Positions 1 to 10,563 of a DNA stretch of 21,121 nucleotides are shown piece after piece. The position numbers and the translations under genes are program-made. The notes under the pieces were generated by a model that was not told where the DNA came from, ran no database searches, and saw only the letters and a list, made by a program, of their open reading frames with translations. Each line of letters opens with the position of its first letter. The first letter of the stretch is position 1. This DNA is from Cladosporium sp. IMV 00045. Lineage: Eukaryota; Ascomycota; Dothideomycetes; Cladosporiales; Cladosporiaceae. Location of the stretch: NCBI GenBank assembly GCA_001931905.2, contig MSJI02000574.1, forward strand, positions 1 to 21,121, written 5' to 3'.

Positions 1-210
1 AAAAAAAAAACACGATACATGCAAGCATCCATACGAAATGACGGAATTTGTTCAACAATTTCATTCTATCATTATCATCAAATCCGTCCAATCGATCCAG
101 TCAGGACATCTCATGAACCATTCGATGTCCGAGAATCCCAACCGAACCATAACCTTCAAAAATGTCGTCGCATACAATGCTAGCCAGAACCCTCGCGCCC
201 AACCCAAATC

Positions 211-1755
211 CTAAGCCTTCTCGTTCAACTTTTCCCTCCGCATAATAACAACCGGCAACTCAGTCAAATGCAAGTTCTGCCACTCGTACCGTCCAGGCTC
301 AAAACCCGGCTTTGCGAACTTGAATTCATACCGATGCAGCATACTAGCGAGTAAAACCGTCTGCTCCAAATACGCAATGTTCCTACCAATACAGCCACGT
401 GCGCCGGCGGAGAAAGCGATGAAGTATGGACCGAGCTCCTTACCCTCCTCACCCAGCCAGCGCTCCGGATTGAAGCGCTCTGGCTCCGGGAAAACAACAG
501 GGTCGCGGTGAGCGATGAAAGCGCTGACAGCAACAGTGGTATCGCCTGCGATAAAGTCACCAGCCACGACGCTCCCTTCGGCGGGCGTGGCGCGCGTCAA
601 GCCGTGGGAAATGGGCGGGAAGAGGCGCAGGGATTCGTCGAGGCAGGCGCGGAGGTAGGGCAGGTGCTTGACTGTTTCGTAGGGGGCGACGGCCTCGTCG
701 TCGTCGAGCGCTTCGTCGATTTCCTGCCGCGCCTTGGCCATGCATTCCGGGTGCTTGATGAGCTGGTACATGGCGTTGGCCATGGAGATGGCGGTCGTGG
801 TGCTGCCGGCGTTCATCATGATGGTGATCTCGGCGACGATCTCGCCCCATTCGAGGTTGTGCGAGGCGCCGTTGCGGTCTTGCATCAGGGCTTCGAAGAA
901 GTCGTCGAGTTTCTCGCCGGCTTGGTAGCGCTTCCAGCGTTCGGCGGCCAGGTAGCGTGGGATCCCGTCCCAACCGTCGTTGAGCTTCCAGAGCTTGTTG
1001 AAGTACGGGTGGATTTTGCTGAGTTTCGTCAAGCGCTGGAACCAGTCGTAGGAGTAAGACAGCACTGATGTGGCTTTGGAGTTGGCGTAGAGGCAGTCGC
1101 GGAAATCGACTTCGTGGAGCGAGCCATCGGGCCGCATGGAGGTCGTCTTTGCGCTGCCGTTGTCGAGGAAGTACATGCGGTGGGTGAGGCCAATGTCGGC
1201 GATGGCGTCGATGGTGAAGAAGTTCGTCCATGGACGGTAATCGATGACGATCTCCTTGTCGTCTGTAGAGCAACGCTTGTCGAACTGAGCAATCAGGCGC
1301 TCGATTTTGTCGGCGACCTTAAATTCCCAATCCTCGAGGTTCTTGATAGCGTAGGCAGAGGACAGGACCTTACGCTTGCGAGCATGTTCCGGCTTGTCAA
1401 CGACATCGGCCAAGTGGTAGTGGGTACCGGCTTGGACAATGTAGCTTCCATCCTTGGTGCATTTAGAGGCGTGACCGTAGACATCTTTGATGGCGCGCAT
1501 GTCGCTGACCGAGATCGAATTGGGTCCCGTGCGGATGATAGGAATGCCCTGAGAATGTAGCTCATACAATCCTTTGGAGCGGAAGTTGGCATGAGACAGA
1601 AGCATGTAAGGGATGTTGGTGATGCCAGCGAAAGGTGCGAAGTTAGGATAGCGTCTGAGGCCTTTCGGATCTCTGAAGTAATCGAATGTCCATTTTCCTA
1701 GTGTTACCACAACACCAAAGACAATGGCGACGGTACCAAAGAGTAGTCCATACAT
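211..1755 (-). CDS. Cytochrome P450 monooxygenase, 514 aa, single exon
   Basis: This is a haem-thiolate monooxygenase, normally ER-anchored and dependent on NADPH-P450 reductase. An N-terminal hydrophobic anchor covers about residues 2-20. The I-helix oxygen-activation motif N-A-G-S-T-T is at 315-320, with the usual acidic residue before the Thr pair replaced by Ser318. The K-helix E-S-L-R is at 374-377, the PERF-type F-N-P-E-R-W at 428-433, and the haem loop FSAGARGCIGRN starts at 448 with Cys455 as the axial ligand. The length is normal for a full microsomal P450, and start and stop are both intact. It resembles proteins loosely annotated as benzoate 4-monooxygenase-like, but I cannot assign a CYP family or substrate. 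No biosynthetic partner gene lies next to it. There is no intron, which is uncommon for fungal P450s. Confidence 0.95.
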   Translation of the reverse strand: MYGLLFGTVAIVFGVVVTLGKWTFDYFRDPKGLRRYPNFAPFAGITNIPYMLLSHANFRSKGLYELHSQGIPIIRTGPNSISVSDMRAIKDVYGHASKCTKDGSYIVQAGTHYHLADVVDKPEHARKRKVLSSAYAIKNLEDWEFKVADKIERLIAQFDKRCSTDDKEIVIDYRPWTNFFTIDAIADIGLTHRMYFLDNGSAKTTSMRPDGSLHEVDFRDCLYANSKATSVLSYSYDWFQRLTKLSKIHPYFNKLWKLNDGWDGIPRYLAAERWKRYQAGEKLDDFFEALMQDRNGASHNLEWGEIVAEITIMMNAGSTTTAISMANAMYQLIKHPECMAKARQEIDEALDDDEAVAPYETVKHLPYLRACLDESLRLFPPISHGLTRATPAEGSVVAGDFIAGDTTVAVSAFIAHRDPVVFPEPERFNPERWLGEEGKELGPYFIAFSAGARGCIGRNIAYLEQTVLLASMLHRYEFKFAKPGFEPGRYEWQNLHLTELPVVIMRREKLNEKA

Positions 1756-2672
1756 GATTGCGGAGATTTGAGAAGAAAGTAGAACAGACAGTGGATGAGG
1801 AGAGGATGGGGTTGTGGTCGAATACTTCTCTTTTATTCCTGATGATTAGCTGTCAAGCTACCGTTCTGCCGAAATACACTTTCTCTATTGGAACATCATC
1901 TGTCTGAGTGATTTTCCTGGCATTCCATGTGTTGCCATTTCGAGCGGCATGATTGACGTTAGTTCATGTAGGTGTGGAGAAGAGGCGTTGATGGAGATGT
2001 GGAGAGAGCTCGATGGCCTGACGGAGCAAAACGTCTTCTTTCAGCCGAGAGGGTAATTTTTCGCGAATGCACTCTTTAATACTGTAACCACAAGTTTCTG
2101 CGCGCAAATTGTTACTGCTTCGACTGGGACCAGTATGGCAGTCAGAAATGGCATCTCTTCCAACGTCACTTTCTAGTCAGAGACCGATCACTCTGGTCAT
2201 CAGCCAAGGCTTTCAAACCTGGTGACTTTAGTCAAACAACGCAGTTCCCGATTTTGTTGTGATTCGCGCTGCAGTTCATACTTGATTAGATCTGGAGATG
2301 ATCGATATGTCGAAGAGCACAATCGTTTTGAGCTCCACAACAGTCAACGTGGAAACTCTTGCTCTTTTCTTTATGATTATAGGCACATGCATCCTCTCTC
2401 ATCATCACCGACCAAATCGTCTGACAGCGCATCATTGTCCATCGCAAAGAACAGGCCAAAACCGAAAGTCTCATGGCGGCTTTCCAATTCGTCTCAACGA
2501 CTTGTGCTGCTGATGAAACAAGTTCGAGGGCCGATCGATTTGGCCACAGACGACGTAATCGTCGAAGGTGTACAGAACTCACACCATCAACAACTGCACG
2601 AGCGTTTTGTCAGATATCGTACTGCAGAGTGACAGACGCTACTTACCAGACTTGACAGGCCAAGGGTGATGA
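1756..2672. other. Intergenic, P450 promoter side
   Basis: This 917-bp stretch lies between the P450 start and the 3' end of the small gene to the right. I see no gene I can support. Several 60-136-codon open frames on both strands lack ATG starts or recognisable protein character. A complete set of splice signals on the minus strand (donor at 2641-2646, acceptor ending at 2594) is described in the findings. The P450 promoter should lie in the first few hundred bases, but I see no clear TATA box. Confidence 0.6.
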
Positions 2673-3121
2673 TTAGCATTGCGAGTGCCCGAGGGAGGAG
2701 GACAAATCAGGACCCGGAGTCGCTGTTGGCTGCACCTGCGGCTCCGGATGTGGTTGCGGTGTCCCAGTATCAGGCGGATTTTCCACAGCTTCTGCTGTAG
2801 CTGCAACCGCTGGGAGTTGACCCGGCTTCGAATCAAGGAATTTCTGCCACTCAGCGAGCGCTTGAGCCAAAGCATCTTGTTTCGCGTCTCCCATCAAGCT
2901 ATTGGCTTCTCTGCACCTTTCTTCGTACTCGTTCAATTTGGCATTGTAGCGGCCATGCCAGTCTTGTTCCGAAGTAACTGCCAATGGGTAAGTGTCACCA
3001 CCTCGTAATTTGGCGGAAATGACTTACATCGAGCTTCAATGATGTGAAGCTTCTCCATGACCCACAGTGCTATACGCGACGTAGGCACTGGGCGTGCAGG
3101 GAGTGTTAATTGGGAACCCAT
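2673..3121 (-). CDS. Hypothetical protein, 132 aa, two exons, coiled-coil centre and Pro-rich tail
   Basis: I do not recognise a family. Exon 1 (3121-3028) is joined to exon 2 (2977-2673) across a 50-nt intron with a GTAAGT donor and a TTGGCAG acceptor. The splice is phase 1 and restores one frame. Residues about 33-85 are highly charged and likely helical (E-Q-D-W-H-G-R-Y, then a Glu/Lys/Ala-rich stretch to A-E-W-Q-K-F-L). The tail is Pro/Thr/Gln-rich (PQPHPEPQVQP) and ends at TAA. The start at 3121 is preferred; an in-frame upstream extension to 3229 is possible. No signal peptide or membrane segment is seen. The gene is divergent from the DUF6594 gene, 334 bp away, so they may share a promoter. 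An unused donor just after the stop leaves the C-terminus uncertain. Confidence 0.5.
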
Positions 3122-3455
3122 CTTTCCGCGTGTGATAAATGTTGTCTGAAGATAGCCTGCTGTACTATCAGTCTTTCGGGACCGAGCCTGCCTCGAATGA
3201 GATTCAATGTAGGCCGGAGCGCAACCCACGAAATCGAGTTGCTTTAAGCAGGGTGTATGAGTATCACTTGTCGCGCGGAAGGTAGTCGAATGTCCTGTTT
3301 TTGGTGATCAGCCAGGCTGAGTGATGCAGTTGATACAAGCCACCCCACGAAGGTATGCCCATGCAGCACTGCACACATGGCGTGAGACCATGCACGGCTG
3401 ACCCATTTAAAAGACACGACACGACTCCACAAGGCTTGCAGTTAAGTCAGATTCA
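3122..3455. promoter_or_regulatory. Divergent promoter between hypothetical gene and DUF6594 gene
   Basis: This 334-bp gap separates two start codons pointing away from each other. A TATA-like TTTAAAA at 3406-3412 sits 44 nt upstream of the DUF6594 ATG, close enough that it may set the start of a short leader. No other element stands out. Confidence 0.4.
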
Positions 3456-4424
3456 ATGAACATCATGAACGAGCACGGGTACCCAGCAATCGCGAAGTTC
3501 ATCGCCCAAGACCCAGACCACGAGACGTTCGTCTTTCGCAGATTCGATCTCTTGACGGCGCGAAACCTGCTAAACTTGCAGAGCGAGCTTCTCGCTTTGC
3601 AGGAAGATCTTGCACGAGTCGACAAGGAAGCGAACTCAGGCAGCGATCCGCAACTGTCGTTGTCAATGCGATCATGGCGGGTCATGGAGGAGAAGGCGAA
3701 GTCGAACGCCAAAGTGAAAGAAAGTCTCGATCTGGCTGTTAAGTTGGAAATCAAACTTGAAAAATATCGTGAGTTGACCTGTGAGCAGCATTGGCTCACG
3801 ATTAGTTAGAACTCAGCCTACAATGGCGCAGAGCTAATGGGACTGGCCAGACAAGGCACTATTGCTGTCAAAGAGCGTGGCGAAGCTGGAATCTCCAGAC
3901 AAGCAAATCTTGAGCGCTTACCAGACCTCACTTGGAGATCAGCTTGGTAACATTGAGAAAGCCAGCCTGAGCGAGGCTGAGGATCTGGCCGCTCTCAAAC
4001 CAGCTGCGGATAGTGATGCATTGACAAGACTCTTGCGAAAGTATTGCAATTTTATGTTTTCTGTAAGACGCGCCATCAGGCCAACGTACCAAGAAGACAT
4101 TCTGCTGACCAATGTCAGAAACCCTTGCAGAGGGGACCAGGAAACCTTCTCGTCTACGATGGCCGGCGCCTGACCTGGTGGCTATCAGTATTCAGCTTCT
4201 TTTTCGCAGTGGGCCTTATTTTTGGGCCGCTGGTGGCGCTCAACTTCATTGAAAACAGGCCTGCTCGTCTAGGGACCGCTGCTGCGTTCATCGTAGTTTT
4301 TGCCCTTGCACTGAGCGCGTCAACCGGCGTGAGCCGCGACAATGTCTTCATAGCCACAGCGACGTATGCGGCGGTCATCGTGGTGTTCGTATCTGGCACT
4401 CATGGTAATGCCTCGGTATTGTAG
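3456..4424 (+). CDS. DUF6594 family membrane protein, 272 aa, three exons
   Basis: This family is abundant in filamentous ascomycetes and has no established function. The three exons are 3456-3768, 3851-4062 and 4131-4424. The introns are 82 nt (GTGAGT...CCAG, phase 1) and 68 nt (GTAAGA...TGCAG, phase 0). The family signature is clear at the N-terminus: G-Y-P-A-I-A-K-F-I at 8-16, then T-F-V-F-R-R-F-D-L-L-T-A-R-N-L-L-N-L-Q at 24-42. A charged helical middle follows, with K-A-L-L-L at 106-110. Three C-terminal membrane helices lie at about 188-212, 221-238 and 247-264, including RLGTAAAFIVVFALA. The last exon is read to TAG at 4424. A donor at 4405 with an acceptor at 4476 would instead give a slightly different tail ending at 4523, and I cannot decide between them. 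Confidence 0.85.
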
Positions 4425-4827
4425 TGGCGTTGGTTTGAGTGTTGCGGGAGATGTTTGGTGGTCTTACTTGACCCAGAGCAGAATGTGGCTGTGAAGAGAA
4501 AGACTTGTATATTCCAGTGGTGACCTGGTCATCGTGGAAGCTGTTTGTTATCTCAGTAACAATGTCTTGTTTGAACTTGGTGGTTTCCATGTGTTCGTAT
4601 CTGGCCATCCTGTCAACACTTCAGTATCGAAGTGCTTTCAGTTGCGTTGCTAGGGGATCAGATCGTGGCCCGACTCTCGCAGAAACAAGACGAGGACGCC
4701 AAGAGAGTATCTTGTGTAAGCCATTGGCGGCCTACTTGTCACAGATGGACCAGAACCCATCCCAAGATCCACTGAACGGAAGCTCGATGCAGATGCGTTC
4801 GTACTTCGCGAACTGTAAGAGAGTCAT
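4375..4827 (-). CDS. Candidate small gene overlapping the DUF6594 3' end
   Basis: This is a low-confidence model for a protein I do not recognise. Exon 1 starts at ATG 4827 (M-T-L-L-Q-F-A-K-Y-E-R-I) and runs to 4736. A 126-nt intron (4610-4735, weak GTAGGC donor, good TTGACAG acceptor with an upstream TACTGA-like branch site) joins it in frame to exon 2 at 4609. Exon 2 opens with M-A-R-Y-E-H-M-E-T-T-K-F-K-Q-D-I-V. The open frame ends at 4375, or an intron could begin at the GTAAGA donor just after S-A-L-G-Q. The part from 4609 to about 4467 is polar and protein-like; the rest is less so. It could equally be two unrelated open frames. Its 3' end would overlap the convergent DUF6594 gene by about 50 nt. 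Confidence 0.25.
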
Positions 4828-5033
4828 CTGGAAGTCCAACGGAATCCAATAATCCCCATGACTTCAAGTTCGAGAGCCGCGGCAGGTGTATAGCATGACG
4901 TCACCAATCACTAACCACCCTTCCAATGGCTCCAGATGTCAGGTCCTCATACAGAAAACACACCTCTCCTTTTCAACCCCTCTCGTGCAAAACCCCATAC
5001 CTCGCAAACAAGGTACCACGCCTACTCTCCAAA
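4425..5033. other. Region between DUF6594 and FUN14 genes
   Basis: This region holds the 3' UTR of the DUF6594 gene, the weak minus-strand candidate (to 4827) and the FUN14 promoter. Three copies of a TTCGTA-centred motif lie about 206 bp apart (see findings). An ATG at 4926 is in frame with FUN14 and would add 36 residues. Confidence 0.4.
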
Positions 5034-5605
5034 ATGGCTTTCCTCCTCCACCGCCCCCTCTTCAGCTGCGCAACCGCCGCCCTCGGCCTCTCCGGCGCAG
5101 CCTACGGCCTCCTCTCCCACCAACGACAAACCCCCCTACGCCTCGACAGCTCTCCCAACAGTCCCATAGCACCCGCAAACCCCAAAGACTGGTCCTTCTC
5201 GCAATACCAGCGCGACGCCAAAGCGCCCGTGATCAACAACCGCGGAGGTCTGAACGCGCAAGCCGTGCGGCAGTTGACGGTTGGCAGTATTCTCGGTAAG
5301 TTCGCGGAAACCAACACCTCCAAACGTCCAAAACACAAGTATCTCTGACTGATAATCTTTCAACCCCAGGCCTAGCAACAGGCCTCACGATCTCGCTCTT
5401 CAGCAAACCGCTCGCGCTGCTCCTCGGCCTGACTTTTCTGGGCCTGCACAGCGCGGAGCGCTACCTGAACGTCCAGCTGATCCCCTACAATGGCATTCAG
5501 AAGTACGTGCGCGGGGTGGACTTGCGCAGCGCGGTGCAGGACAATGCGGCAATGAAGGTGAGCTTTGGGGTGATGTTTGCGTTGAGTGGGTTTGCTTCGT
5601 TTTAG
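5034..5605 (+). CDS. FUN14 domain-containing mitochondrial outer-membrane protein, 165 aa, two exons
   Basis: FUN14/FUNDC proteins are small mitochondrial outer-membrane proteins; in animals FUNDC1 is a mitophagy receptor, and the fungal role is less defined. Exon 1 (5034-5295) and exon 2 (5370-5605) are joined across a 74-nt intron (GTAAGT donor, CCCCAG acceptor, phase 1). The splice falls inside the conserved V-G-S-I-L-G-L-A-T-G motif at 83-92 and restores it. Hydrophobic segments follow at about 84-99 and 101-114, with a short C-terminal one at 150-165 (KVSFGVMFALSGFASF). The N-terminus M-A-F-L-L-H-R-P-L-F is hydrophobic with few charges. I chose ATG 5034 (context CAAAATGGC); the in-frame ATG at 4926 is possible but adds a less family-like leader. 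No clear LC3-binding W/Y-x-x-L motif is seen at the N-terminus. The gene is convergent with the GDP-mannose transporter. Confidence 0.88.
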
Positions 5606-6165
5606 AGAGGGGGAGAGGTCGTGATGGATGGTGAGGGAGGTTTGAGATTTGTCGTTGTGGATTTATTGAATGAGCGGGATTTTTGTATGGAATTTGAGCA
5701 GGAATGGCATATCATGAGTAAAGAGCAGGAATATTACCAAACCCAATAGATCGGAAACTTGAGAGTTGAGAAAGAAATGGTGTATGCATTGATTATACAG
5801 GTTATTTTCGTCTCGAAATATCTTTGTCTTTGTAACACAAAACGCCCTTTTCGAAAGGGCAAGAAGCTGGGAGGAAAGCGAAGGTCCAACCAAAAAGCAT
5901 TACCAGACAAAACCCATGTTCTTCCCCTGAAAAATGGCCTTGCCGGCCATCCAGCATAAGCTGCAGTTCGGGAAGGGTGTGGCTCTTGTCTTCCGTCTCC
6001 TGAATCACAGCCGTCCTCGCAAGAATACAATGAAACGCCTCGGGGTTCGTTTCGCCAAAATTCCACCTGTTCTTGGTCTATACCCGCAGAAACGCCCTTC
6101 GCCAATGCGCAAACCACGACTGAAATCTGCACTCCCCCACCAGTACGAGGAGTATCTTCGCAAGC
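5606..6165. other. Convergent 3' region between FUN14 and GDP-mannose transporter
   Basis: Two 3' ends face each other across 560 bp. The region contains a compact hairpin (5844-5860) and an 80-codon basic open frame on the plus strand (5934-6176) that runs 11 nt into the transporter CDS. I do not call that frame a gene. Confidence 0.6.
5844..5860. repeat. Short perfect hairpin
   Basis: GCCCTTT and AAAGGGC form a 7-bp stem around a TCG loop. It lies in the intergenic stretch between two convergent genes, about 240 nt past the FUN14 stop and 306 nt past the transporter stop. It could structure a 3' UTR, but it is short enough to be chance. Confidence 0.5.
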
Positions 6166-7450
6166 TCAGTTCTTGAGCGAGTCCCTCATGCTCTGTACAC
6201 TCGCGCTCGTAGGCAGCGTGCTCTTGCCCTGGTCCTTCTCCTTACTCTGCCACATCTTGGCAACAGCGTAGACGATGCCGGAAACGAAGCCGATGAAAAT
6301 GGCGCTGACGCTGGCGAGGGTGGCGGGGGCGTCGAAGAAGACCAGGCCGGAGATGGCGATGGGGAGCTTGTTCAGGGCGCCGACCATGGAGTAGGTGGTG
6401 GAGGAGGTGACGCGCACGCACCACGCGGAGCTGTAGGAGATGAAAACGGAGCTGAGGCCGGAGATGATCATGACGAAGATCACCTTGTTCTCCATGCCGG
6501 GCGGGAAGTTGACGGCGATGTTGGCGGAGGACCAGTTCTCGAGGAAGAGGGAGCAGACGAGGAGGACGGGGATGGAGAGGAGGTTGTTGTAATACATGGC
6601 TGTGAAGTTGGAGTTAGTCTTTGCTTCATTGTCAAAGGAATTCGGTTCAGAAACTCACTGTCAAAGTCCTTGAAGTTGGTCAGCTTGATGCGCTTGCGCA
6701 TGCCCAGAACATAGGCGGCAGAGCAGAAGCAGTTGATAAGCATCCAGATGTAGCCGGCATTGAGAGTTGCGACCTTGTCAGCGGCGTCCCCAGTGGTGCT
6801 GTCGCCAGCGTGAGCAGAGAGGGCGTGGGAGATGTCAGCCCAGGCCGCGATGATGGAGCTGAAGACCATGAGACCGAAGGACAGAAGGGTCATGCTGGTG
6901 ACCGAACCGCCAAACCAGAGCACCTCGCCATATGCGATAAGGATGATGGTCAAGTTCTTGAAAATGGTGTACACGGGAATGCTGAGGAACTGAAGCGCCT
7001 TGCTACCGGTGTAGATCATGCCGATGAGCAGGAGGGAGATGGGGAACCACTTGCGCGCCTCATCGCTGTTGAAGTCGCGGAACTTTGCGATTCCCATCGC
7101 CTTGAGCGTCTGAATGGCAATGATACACACAACACTCTGTGGTGCAAAATGATGTCAGCCAACTTGTCCTTTTTGTTCTCCTTCCCAGCGCCTCTTCAGA
7201 TAACACCCACCTGTACAGCCAGCAGGAAAAAGTTGAGGTTGAAAGTGCCGGTCAAAACAAATTTGTTGGTGCATGTCATGAGAATACTGCTTCCGCAGTA
7301 CGCCAGAATGGACAAGGGCGGGTTGTTGACGCCGGAGGCGCCAGAGGAAGCCATGGGGGACGGTTTGGGAGCGGCTTCGAAGGTGTTGTTGGGCTGCCTG
7401 TCGCCCAGCTCGACGGTGTAGTCTTCTCTCTTCTTGTTGTCGTTGGCCAT
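6166..7450 (-). CDS. vrg4: GDP-mannose transporter (Golgi), 383 aa, three exons
   Basis: It exchanges cytosolic GDP-mannose for lumenal GMP across the Golgi membrane, feeding mannosylation of proteins and sphingolipids; it is essential in yeasts. The exons are 7450-7211, 7136-6659 and 6599-6166. The introns are 74 nt (GTGGGT donor, phase 0) and 59 nt (GTGAGT donor, phase 1). The cytosolic N-terminus is about 45 residues, followed by roughly ten membrane helices (for example 47-66, 111-127, 133-150, 161-180, 206-224, 247-260, 278-296, 319-330 and 337-354). Both nucleotide-sugar signatures are present. One is the FYNN-type motif, here Y-Y-N-N at 242-245; the other is the G-A-L-N-K motif at 313-317 ([16 protein letters not shown]). 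Length and both ends match the fungal family. Both introns restore conserved sequence. Confidence 0.96.
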
Positions 7451-8141
7451 AGTGAAAGGATCCGACTTCTCAGCGGGTGAGGGTGAGGGCGTGGCCGATG
7501 TAAGGGGTGATCTTGCGCCGGCCCACTGGGTGCGGCCGTGACGTCCGAGCGACGAACTGACGCCGATGAAGGAAGTAATGGTGGTGGCTTTGCGTGCGCG
7601 AATGCGCTTTTGGAAGGCGAAAGGAGTGTGTTATTGGGCGTTTGAATTGATGGTATGGTTTCAAGGAGAGAAAGATGCTACCGTTGCGTTGTGTACGGGC
7701 GAAGCGGGCCGCGAGGCGTGGTACTGCCTCCAGTGTATATTTTAGGGTGAGATTTAGGGCGCTTGTCGTCGTAATACTGGACGGAAGTAATACGACAGGG
7801 GGACTTTAATTATGACACATGCAACTTGAAGGGCTGACGTTTCACTGTCACGAAATAATGCTATGAATACATCTCGAGAAACGACGCTGGCTACGCTATT
7901 TTCCTACTCGTCTCATACCTGCTTCAGGAGAGATCGAGGTCAATTTCGCGTGACCTCAGTCGCACGTGACAAGCATTTTGAAATGTTTCAGATTACCGTT
8001 TCGGATCTTATCTAATCTAGATTGAACCGGACCCATGGCATGAGGTATATACGTTGAGCCGATACGTGGCGTTTTCAAACAGAACAGCCGCCTCCCACTT
8101 CCCTACCCGTCAGACCGTCATGTCGTCAAGTTGCCATCTAT
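7451..8141. promoter_or_regulatory. Promoter of GDP-mannose transporter / 3' region of OYE gene
   Basis: This 691-bp gap lies between two tandem minus-strand genes. On the minus strand a TATA-like AAAATATA lies at about 7736-7743, roughly 290 nt upstream of the transporter ATG. Two TTTAGGG units (7741-7758) lie next to it. A CACGTGAC palindrome core at 7963-7970 matches the Cbf1/bHLH-type site, but it sits over 500 nt from the ATG and its use is unknown. No gene is seen. Confidence 0.4.

Positions 8142-10563
<2,422 letters not shown>

Noticed and set aside
508..1068. 186-codon plus-strand open frame opposite the P450
   Set aside because: It is antisense to a clear P450 with all motifs; its Gly/Val-rich composition is the usual shadow of GC-rich coding DNA.
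4926..5033. 36-residue N-terminal extension of the FUN14 protein
   Set aside because: Possible but less likely: ATG 5034 has a better context and gives the usual short hydrophobic start.
7741..7758. Two TTTAGGG units, telomere-like
   Set aside because: Only two imperfectly spaced copies inside a promoter; not a telomeric tract.
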